A stretch of 47,500 nucleotides of DNA from NCBI GenBank assembly GCA_012295275.1, contig CM022670.1:28908231-28955730 (forward strand), read 5' to 3'. Shown here piece after piece: positions 37,500 through 47,500 of this stretch. The translations under genes were made by a program, and so were the position numbers. Positions within the stretch are counted from its first letter, which is position 1. Each line of letters opens with the position of its first letter. The notes under the pieces were generated by a model that had not been told where the DNA came from, did not search any database, and worked only from the letters and a program-made list of their open reading frames with translations. The DNA comes from Chrysomallon squamiferum (Eukaryota; Mollusca; Gastropoda; Neomphalida; Peltospiridae).

Positions 37500-37760
37500 A
37501 TTTAAAATATATTATGTAAAATACATGAAAATGAAGTCACGAACGCATATTGAATATCGAATTCAGGAAAAAAGCAAAAACGATCATAAACATATTCTGA
37601 ATTTTGAATTCAGGGGCGGTGGGAAAAATCATGAACGCATTCTGAATCATAAATTCATGAATGAAATCAGGAAGTTATTCTGACTGATGGTTTGAGAAAA
37701 TAAAATCACGAAAGTAATCCAGATGTTGAATTCAGGAAAAACGAATCATGATGACATTAT
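37500..37760. repeat. Degenerate minisatellite, 'TTGAATTCAGG' theme
   Basis: Variants of AATCATGAACGCATTCTGAA plus TTGAATTCAGGAAAA recur at about 37532, 37580, 37627, 37703 and 37740, with a period of about 40-75 bp. Weaker relatives begin near 37250. Confidence 0.6.
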
Positions 37761-38733
37761 GCCTTTCTGTCGACTTCTACTTAGCAAGAGACTGTTTCTT
37801 AACAACGGGTTCTGAATCAATACCAGAATCACGGAAATATGCGAATACATACACCGACAACCGTCTTCTTCTAAACACTCGACTTGTAACAGTTTTCTTT
37901 CTACATCAGATGTAAAACAAATGTAAATGCAATTATCTTCTCAGTTCAGAAAGTCTGTATATGTAGATTCCGATAAGTCCAAATTAACACGGAAAGTGCT
38001 TTCGTTTTGCTACAGCATCTTCGGGCAACGAACATTTTGATTAATAATGTATATATATATATCTTCAACCATTCTGACGTCTCGAATCCTTCGAGATAGC
38101 GGTTAATAGCCTGAATAATGATAGAATTTACTGTACGGTGATGTAGATACAATAAATGTCAAAGTTTTTTTTTGTTCTTTTTAAATACTCTCTAGTTTCT
38201 GTCTTGTACACATTTACGATTTCTCAAATGTATCATAATGGTTTATATTTCTGAAAGTTTATATCTTAATGAAAAATGAATATCGAATATTTTAATTTTT
38301 TCTCGTCAAGCAGCTACTATTGTTAAAGATATACTATTTATATATTAGAAGATATATTCATGAATAAGAGCTACAGAAAAAGAGACAGAAATATTTATAA
38401 TAGATAAGTTTGTAGACTTGGTGATAGATAGATGGATAGACATATAACTAATAAAGGTTATAGAGGAGGAGATAGGAATATACATGGATAGTTTATAAAA
38501 CAAACAAAACCCCCAAAGCTTAATGGAAAGATACAAAGACACAGTGATATAGATAGACAGACAAACAGACAAAGATACAGACAGACAGGCGGTTAGACAG
38601 CGTCGGAGGCAGAGAGATACATGGATTCTGGGATACAGAGAAAAATGATATTTGTAAAAACAACAGAAATATTAAAACTATCAAGTTATTCAAAATAAAT
38701 GCAGAATGGTGTGGTTTTTTTTTTGTTGTTTAC

Positions 38734-38734
<1 letters not shown>

Positions 38735-38776
<42 letters not shown>
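38735..38776. repeat. (TA)n plus poly-T
   Basis: Short TA run followed by a T homopolymer of about 27 nt; a second T run lies at 38806-38819. Confidence 0.9.
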
Positions 38777-39360
38777 ATCTTTTAAATCCGTTATTACGTT
38801 AACATTTTTTTTTTTTTTTAAAAAGAAAATTTTTGTTGTCAAACTGATAAGACGAACCTTCGGTCGAATAAATTCTTAAATCCATTTAAATCTCATTTTC
38901 CTTTTCAATAAACCTGCGAGCGATATTTAAAGAGAGCCTGCCCAATCGTGTTATAGGAATAATGGATAATTGCAACTCCATTTCGTAAAAGGAAAAACTC
39001 TTTTGAAACGAATCTGCAATCAAACAATTCTGCTAAAAATCATTATAATTTTTTTTCCCCCTTTTTCATAAAAATGCAGTATACCGTCATATTACGACAG
39101 TAAATTTTAAATGTTATTAATGAAAACGTAATCGATAGGGGTTTTATTATTTTTCTGTATTTTATCTGCAGTCAGAAACTTCTTTAACAATGTAGGTATT
39201 TATAACTGTTACATTTTAACGTATTTTCATGATCATAAAGTTAATTTAGTAACTAGAAACGGCTGGTAACTCGAAAACATGAAGAAAACCCTCCCTGAAT
39301 AACGACATAAAATAAAATATCTAAAAGAAAACAAACACACATATACACACAACACACGCG

Positions 39361-39402
<42 letters not shown>

Positions 39403-39570
39403 GCACATACAATCTCAAACACATATTTCACAATCAGGTATGAATGATCCTACCGCACTAACACAATTACTGGAATATTTAATACAAAAACTGCCTAAAA
39501 GAAGATTTAAAAACAAAAATTCATTTTACCTCATCTTTTACCAACATCAAAAAACCAACAACAAACACAT

Positions 39571-39697
<127 letters not shown>

Positions 39698-39799
39698 TAA
39701 TACTCATTTGATCGATGACATTTTTCTTTTCACCCGTAACTGCATCCAATTAGCTGAAAACATACATAATCTTTCAGCGTAATGATGAGAAAAATTTAC

Positions 39800-39879
39800 T
39801 TTTATCACCGCAGCTTCCAAACCCGGGAATTATCTCTGAAGCAGTCTTAAAGCCATCGATTTTCACTGGGCTGCCTGAC
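39800..39879 (-). CDS. Candidate 80-nt exon, unknown gene
   Basis: Between acceptor gtttgttttag and donor AAAA|gtaaat, 80 nt read SGSPVKIDGFKTASEI then IPGFGSCGDK in the second frame, with higher GC than the surroundings. Joined to the exon at 18161 this frame would meet a TGA after 16 codons, so it does not extend the scaffold protein there. It could be a 5' exon of another isoform or another gene. No homology is recognised. Confidence 0.3.
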
Positions 39880-41844
39880 CTAAAACAAACTTAAAAGCAG
39901 CTGTTTGGTATTAATATTATTTCAAAACAGACAGTATAGATCGTGATCCTTGGGACGAATTCTTGAGCGTCCGTGACAAGGAGGAATTGGATGGATTTCC
40001 TTTACAGAAAATAAAGATATTTCTCGTTTAAAAGTTAATATGAAGCAATAAAATTGGCTTATTTCTCATTCCAGCCAGTGTCTTTGTGGAATGTGTTGAC
40101 CGATCAGTGAGAACGTGTGTATATCCCTTACTGCATCTTTAACAACACAGATGGAATAAAGGCTGCAGATTTTTTTATTATTATTATTATTAAAATAATT
40201 ACCAAATCAGAGATAAGCAACTGTTGTTATGTACCAATGTGTCAAAAGCACTTAACATGGACTTTGATAAAGTGTTGTTGAGAGACCATATAATTTTTAT
40301 TATCGTCATAAAATAACACAAAATATATTTTAATAATATCTAATTCACATTTAAATTTGAAATTCCGTTTATACGACACTAATTTTTTTTTAAATTTTAT
40401 CAATTATTATTTACTGACATGATATTAAAAGCAGTAATTTTTCGAAAAACAACTTTTAATGTATTTTCAGATACATTTAATTAATGGGGCTTTTTTTAAG
40501 GTTTCTTTTTTCAAAACTAATTTTAGAATAACAAAAAAGTGTTATATAAATTACCTTTCTTTTTACTCTACCATACAAAAATCCCTAAGTTCTTTTGGTG
40601 ACATTTCATCTGACATTCAGAACATAAAGATTCTATCATCTAAGAAGAAAATTTAATTTACACTCGCATGTTTATTTTTATTCAAACAAAAACATGAAAC
40701 CTGAGAAAATATGTTATACAAGACGCTCCTATCTTTTCATGGATTATTTTAATTCAATATGCAGTCCTTAGATCAGAGTGTCTAAATGTGTTTTGTTCAA
40801 CGACATCCCTCGAGCGTACTGATTACTTTTCTATCGTCGTTTCTGGATGTCAAACATTAGGTGTATCTGACTTGTAGTCTTCAGAGGAAACACGCTAAAT
40901 ATTAACGAGAGGGATGCAGAGAGGAAAGGACAAATAACAACAGTCTTTGTTTAATCGACTGTAGGGCACTAGTGGAATTCAAAAGCGGGATCAGTGCACC
41001 AAGATGGACTGATCCTACAATTCGTCATGAATTAGATCAGCTAAATAATAATTTTAATAAATTGGCCTGATGACTTATCACATTAATGACAACGAGATGT
41101 TCAGTACCAGCGTATTTATTAAATGATGTGATCCTTGTTCAGGTCAAAGATTTTGTCCATGGTCATAATTCAGTGCATTTCAATTGCCATAGTGTATTCT
41201 TCTTTCTAGATAGGGACGTACAAATAGAAAATACTTTGGGTAGTGGTTAATAAACAACGTGTTAGCAGACGAAGAAACGCCAGTCGTGAACACAAAAACC
41301 TGGATTCCTATGTTTGTTTTCCTATGACTCATAGAGGTTTCTTGGAACGAGAAACATTTGAAGCACTAATCTTACAGTCTTATGCACTTCAAATAAAAAA
41401 AGATGTGATCCTCACGACGAAGTTTATTGCGATTTCAATAAAAATTATTTTATTACAGTTCAAAACATAAAAACCAATTAAACTCAGATAACACGAAATC
41501 GGTCTGTATATGAAATTTTCGAAGACGAATTGAACATAACAACTGGAAACTCACTCTTTTTGAAGAATACGTTCAGTAAATAATGCGTCACTATTCGACT
41601 AACATACTAACACGTTAACTCATAAATCTAACAGCGCTTTTCATGGCACGACAACCCCACATCTTTGGGTGAAAATAATCTGAATGAGTCTAAACACGAG
41701 TAGTAAGCAGAAAGACATGAAATTCGTCACGTTTCTAACATAATAATATTTCTGTTTCCTTTGATCACGATAAGCGTGCGTATAAATATATTGAAATAAT
41801 AACACATTATTGAAAATGTTGAACAGCAGACTCTAGACCAAGCT

Positions 41845-41910
41845 GAAGTTCAGTGGTACGTGATAGCCTGAACAGAGAAAGGCTGCAGGGTCGATCGTTG
41901 TCAGTGCGTC
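41845..41910 (+). mobile_element. Possible degenerate tRNA-like SINE head
   Basis: AGTTCAGTGGTACG (about 41847) resembles an A box, and GCAGGGTCGATCG (about 41885) a B box, at tRNA-like spacing. The match is weak. Confidence 0.25.
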
Positions 41911-44244
41911 AGATTATTTTGATCAGCCCGGTACTTGGCGGCAGACAGGCGAAGACTGCGAATAAAGTATTATTTTCTGCTATTAATGGGCACGAAAACG
42001 CCAAAATGTGGCTGGAACGGGTTTCCCATTTCATACCTCATTATAAAATTACATAGCGAAATTACATTTTGAGATATAGTTGATATGTATTCATTTATTA
42101 GTAATACAGATAAAAATAGAATTGAAATGCAAGAAATGTGGAAAGTAGTTCTTTCTACAGAAAAGAAACTGTTAAATTAATTATGTGTTTCAGGTGTTAA
42201 CAAATACTTGTGATATTTGTATATACTTATAAGTACTTGTTTATGTATATATATATATATATATATATTCCTAAAATACAACGTAATTACACAGAACCAT
42301 AACACTGACATTATTAAATTAAACAATTATTTTCGCTTACTTTTTAAAAATATTTATTTATACAGTGTCTAAAATTAACTAGATTATATTTTAGTTATTT
42401 TTCTCTGCTTATAGCAGCTGTATCACGACTGAAATTACAGTGTAATCTCTTTCACCTGGAAGTATCGCCAGGCACGAGACACATTTTGTAAATATCAAGG
42501 TTCATGCTTGTTTCTTGACCACTTTTAAGTGGAAGCCTTATGGGAGTTTCGTGGAATTGTTCTGCAAAATATAGGGTAGCCTGATGTCGTTCATTACCTT
42601 TATTGATCCACAAAGTCTTTAAAAGCGAGTCTGGCCCAGCGATGACGTATACTTAATGACAGGAGGCTTGCGACAGGCTTCTCATTTTTTAGAATTATAC
42701 TGCACGACAAAAGACATGGTACAGAATGTCAAAAACAAACAGCTGAATAGCAATACAGTACGGCTTAATTTTGTGTACCTTAGTTATATTAACTTCAGTA
42801 TTATTTAGCATGAATGAATATTGTTTGTTTACAAGCAACAAATGAAGTTATGTAAGAATCGATACACTAATACTTGATTACAAAGGTTTACACCATCTAA
42901 AGAAACTTACTGCGTAAAAAGCAAATACATATAATGAATTCAACTATTACATATCTTAGCACAACTCCACAGTGCAATAGTAGTCATCAATGATAATCTG
43001 TTATTTTAAGATAATTCTGACAATCCGAGGGGTGTACGAAATTTCTAATTCAGTGGTGACAATTTCTGATATGTAAAGACAGGTGACATAGGATAGTTCT
43101 GCTAGATATAAAAAGGCATTCAATTATTAGTAATAATCGTAGGTATGTGTTTGAAAGATACGAGATTGCTAGTGACAATCTAAAATGGTGTATATAGGAA
43201 TGGGTTAATTTATGTTATTACGGACACCAATTCAATAGATGATCCTGAGATAGAGATTTCACTAGACTGACACACACAGAACTGTAAATATTAAGACAGA
43301 CGTTTAAAGGCATTTGTGAAGAATCTTGTGTGATCTTGCTGTTTTGACATTGATGTCTGGTGTGGAGACGAGCTGATTACTCTGCTGTTACTGAAAATGA
43401 CAATCGTAGCCAGTGGGAACACACAGGTCAGACTGACAACAAAATAACTGACACGGCCATTTTTCATTCTCTTATTTTATTTATTTGTTTCGTAATTATT
43501 TTCTGTTTTTATTTATTTTTACTTTTTAGTTACCAGTTCTTTCTTTTTAGTTATCAGTGGGTTCATCTTTGGTGATTTTGGTTTTCTTTTTATGGTTTTT
43601 CTCTTTTTCTCAGCTTCTGTTTTTCTTTGTCCTTCTTTGTTTCCAGTTTTTATTTATTGATTTATAAATACAACACAATAAAAGTAAGGTTTTGAAATTA
43701 TTTCTAATAAATTTACTAATTTGTAGTGTACGTGTGTTTGTTTGTGTGTATGGATGTATGTATATCATATATATATATATGCTTGTACGTATGTATGTAA
43801 GTACGTACATACATATTTATTTAAATCCCTGTTTATTTAACCAGTTTATTTACCACCATATTAACCATATTTACAGACTCGTGTAACTGCATGTACTATT
43901 ATACACACACTCACAGCACGAGCTCTGTCTACTGTAGTACGTATTATTATTGAATTACTTACGCTATGATTTTACTCAGTGTAGAAACATACTAATGTTA
44001 CAATGCGAAATCAACCATCTGTGAAGATAACGAATATTAAACACTAACGAACAGAATGCGAGGCTTTCTAAATAGATTTGTGTATAAGTGGCGTAATGGA
44101 ATAAAAAATGGTTTTGGGGAGAAGTAAATACTGATGAAGTCTGCAGTTAGAAATATTATTTATTCTTCCCAGTTCATCAAGTACTGTATAATCGTATAGA
44201 ATAATACAAAGTGCACGTGAAATTTTCAGTGTGTGGTTTAAAAT

Positions 44245-44366
<122 letters not shown>

Positions 44367-46384
44367 CATGAATCATTACAGATAATTATTTTTTTATTAC
44401 TGGGGACAGAGCTCGTAGAAAGCAGGTTATTGTATGGGTATGAATAATAATCTGCTTATTACTGCAAAAATCAAATATGAAAATTAAATCAGGAACAAAT
44501 ATAAATCGTGTACAATTATTTTTTTTTTTTATATGACTGTCATGACATTTTACTGATAAAATGATGGTGTTGTGTTTCTAAATGGCGTTGCCATGTCTGA
44601 TGATAGGACTATCAGCATTTATGATTTAGATTCTGATAAACTGAAATTATCTTCTTGGTACTGTCGTTATTGAATGCTTCGAAAAGATTCATCATGACGG
44701 AACATGAGTTTCGGATAACTATAATTGCACGTCTTTCTGAATACTGGAATCAATTTGTTTAATAAATTTAAATAGCAGTCAATGCTTTGGGCTTATTCAG
44801 TCACTGTATTCTTATCACAGCGTCCTAATATTATTTCCTGTTGAAATTACTCCGCTGTCACTACTTGATTAAAGGCCATGATGCTTAGGTATTTAATGGC
44901 CTGTATACGTAAAAGAAAACATGAATAAGCGAATATAACAAAACGGTATCATTTTTTAATGTTAATATAGTCTGAACTGAACTACTTTAGATTATCTGGT
45001 CTGAAATCTAAAATCTGCCCAAGAAACAATGAGATAATGGCTTATATTACAGTCTATACTTACTTCTTATTGTTAAATTTATGTCTACCCAGTAATCTCT
45101 GCTAATAAAAGACAATACTGGTTTTTGAAATTTAACTGACATGGCAGTTTTGCTCCAAAATCAAGATTAACTGGAATAAGAATGTCTGACAACCAAAGGT
45201 GGTTAATTCTAGTAATTACGAATTTTTTTAAGTTACAGATTAGTGTACAATAGTGGCCTATGTTAGTCATTTATCGAGATAACAGCTTTAAAACTGCAGA
45301 CGTTTTTGTTCAAATTAATTGGCATGGTGTTTATTAAATGTAATGAACTTTATTTGCGTTGTTTTATGACAACAATTTAAGCACTGTCTTTTTTAATCTT
45401 ACCAAACAACTTTTAAAGATGCTTATTCAAATATTTAACAAAATTCACAAACACATAAAAAGAAAGTGAAATAAATTAAGTTTAGCAGTCGTATGTTGCC
45501 TAAATGAATTTGGTACAAAATGAATATGGACCCGCCGGCTTTCGCAAATCGACTATAATTATTTCCACGTTATTAAATAAGGTTGCCTTGGGAGACTCGG
45601 CATGCCATTATTATTAACTATATTACGTTTCGATAAAGAAATATTTATTTATTTATTCTTTCACTCTATTTTCCTCTTCTTTAAATTTTTTTTTTTTTTT
45701 TCAACATCGCCTTTTGATTAAATTAACAGAAAAATGAAAAACAAAAACGTTACTGAAGTGAAAGTTTATATCAAATCCCGTATCGAATTCTTATATTAAG
45801 TCTGAGTAAACATTTCACATTTCAAATTTCACATTTCATAACGTGGGGGAGCACGGGTCGCGGGATCACCTCCTTGTGTAGTTAACCCTTTGCCTTTACT
45901 CGTTCCAGCAAATGCGATTAACTAGTTTGTGAAAGGACATAGACACACATACACACACAGACATTTATATATATATATAAATAAAGGTCACTCGGGAGTG
46001 GTCAATTTATAAATGACTAAACACTTGGCTTACAATTGATAGCCACATTTTAGGCGCAGCCTCTTTGAAAAAACCAGAAACAAATAAGGAGAAAATTAAA
46101 GTAAAAACCTGATTGGTCGGTTTCGAAATGACTAATAACCGCGATAGACCACCTGGTTATAATATCCTATTGGTTTTTCTTAAAGTACAGGAAGCAACAG
46201 TATCTATGGTTTAGACGTAAATAACTGGAATTACAAGTAAACTGTCCTTTAAACATTGCGTATGTTGTTTATCAAATACCAATTAATTTCGAGTTTAATT
46301 TGCGAGCTAGGTAAAAATAATAGTCATTACTGAATGCTAGGCTTTCTTGTACTGCGGCCGGCTATTAATTAATCTTTTTCGCGG

Positions 46385-46500
46385 TTTGATGCTCTATGGT
46401 TAAGGTGTTGCATGAGATATATTAGGTCGCAAACTCAAATCTCACCACTGACTGTTTCCCGTTCTAGTCATTGTCCATCGACTGATACCGTAATGAAAAT
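46385..46500 (+). mobile_element. tRNA-derived SINE fragment
   Basis: A-box-like TGATGCTCTATGGTTAAGG (46388-46406), B-box-like GCAAACTCAAATCTCA (46429-46444), then ACTGTTTCCCGTTCTAGTC. The last resembles the body of the SINE at 9811 (CTATTTCCAGTCCCAGTC). Diverged. Confidence 0.5.
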
Positions 46501-47194
46501 ATGATTACGTAATATCTCATCTTTTGAAAGAAGCGCGCACACACGTACACACACACAGAAACTCATACACACACAGGTATATAATATTATGTATGTATGT
46601 GTACATATCTGTCTATCTACCGAGCTATTCGTTTATTATAGTCTACTAACAAAATAGAAACAGGTCGTATTTTCACACAAGAGCAGTTATAGGGGTATTT
46701 TAAAATAAAATAATAAAACAGATTAGAAAAATCAGATATTATACAAACATTACACAATTAATATCATTTTTGTCCTTATGCAGTGTACGAAAATATACTT
46801 AATAAGGCTTACAAGGACAGAAATCGTATCTTGTGTTGAACTAGTTCAAGGAATATTTGTTTTTAATTTTACATATTAAACATTTATGCCTCAGATACTT
46901 TACAAACATACGATGAATAAAAACATTTTTACTAATAAGGACATAAATCGTATCAGTACACCGATCGAGTTCAAATATGTTTATCTACGTAACACAGTAA
47001 ACGTAAAAATCTTTCTGTGGTTAAGGGAATCGATAACAGATGTCCAAGCAGAACATGACTGGAAGCAGCGAGAATAAAAAGGGGAGTGCTTTCAAAGTAA
47101 ACATCCGACGTCTGCAGCTGACACACAGGTTACTTGTTTGATAAAAACGGTTAATGTGTCATTAACAACAATCGACAAAACTGTTTGTTCAGTT

Positions 47195-47500
47195 ACCTTT
47201 TCGTTTAACAGTGCAATCAGATACCTGTTGATACAACTGTTCAGATAGGTATCTGTTGATTCATCTGTTTAGTGAGATACCTGTTTATTTAACTGTTCAG
47301 TCATAACTATGCCTGTTTATTCAGATATATTTTGATTCAAACGTTTATGTCATACCTGTTCATTATTCTAGTTGATTCACCTGTTTACTCAGATATGAGT
47401 TGATTCAACTGTTTAGTGAGATACCTGCTGATTCACCTGTTTAGTCAGATACCTGTTGATTCAACTGTTTAGTCACATACCTGATGATTCGCCTGTTTTC
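47195..47500. repeat. 28-30-bp minisatellite running off the right edge
   Basis: About ten variants of a unit built from GATACCTGTTGATTCAACTG followed by TTTAGTCA. Copies near the edge are the most regular, at a 28-bp step. The array continues beyond the window. Confidence 0.93.

Noticed and set aside
45841-45930. GC-rich patch with GTTAACCCTTTGCCTTTACTCG, reminiscent of a transposon remnant
   Set aside because: No terminal repeats, target duplication or second copy in the window to support a call.

Overview
The window looks like a piece of an animal nuclear genome. It is AT-rich, rich in simple repeats, and holds small exons separated by kilobase-scale introns with canonical GT-AG borders. 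I infer a mollusc, most likely a coleoid cephalopod such as an octopus. The reasons are the very long (GA)n/(CT)n tracts, the abundant CATA/GATA arrays, the tRNA-derived SINEs, and a nervous-system gene with invertebrate-type sequence. The species assignment is inference.

One protein-coding gene can be supported, on the minus strand. Its first coding exon is at 18069-18161 and its exons run leftward off the left edge of the window. Nine exons were assembled by hand. Eight of them join with matching splice phases: 7 codons from the ATG, a helix rich in Glu/Arg/Gln, an eight-cysteine FYVE-like zinc finger split over two exons, an 817-nt linker exon, a PDZ domain split over three exons, and a 41-nt microexon. 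The ninth is the first half of a C2 domain. The order Rab-binding helix / zinc finger / TGSWY / PDZ / C2 is that of RIM and its relatives Fife and Piccolo. These are presynaptic active-zone scaffolds that link Rab3 vesicles, calcium channels and the release machinery. The piece seen encodes about 590 residues plus roughly 50 of the C2 domain. The rest (remaining C2A, any second C2) must lie left of position 1.

Layout: 1-18161 is the 5' part of this gene with its introns. The introns hold microsatellites, a 174-bp (CT)n tract, a tRNA-derived SINE, a 669-bp pogo/Tigger-like non-autonomous DNA transposon with TA target duplication, and a near-perfect 104-bp palindrome. From 18162 to 47500 (29 kb upstream of the first recognised exon) I find no convincing gene. 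The region holds simple repeats, minisatellites, SINE fragments, three weakly supported minus-strand exon candidates (possible alternative 5' exons), and several islands of higher complexity that look like regulatory elements. The regulatory islands contain repeated homeodomain-type sites, a POU octamer, CRE-like, Su(H)-like and E2F-like sites.

I did not see a striking undescribed system. The most unusual items are the 50-bp-arm palindrome at 12809-12912, the microexon and acceptor ambiguity at the PDZ-C2 junction, and the candidate enhancers at 23.8, 24.9 and 35.2 kb.
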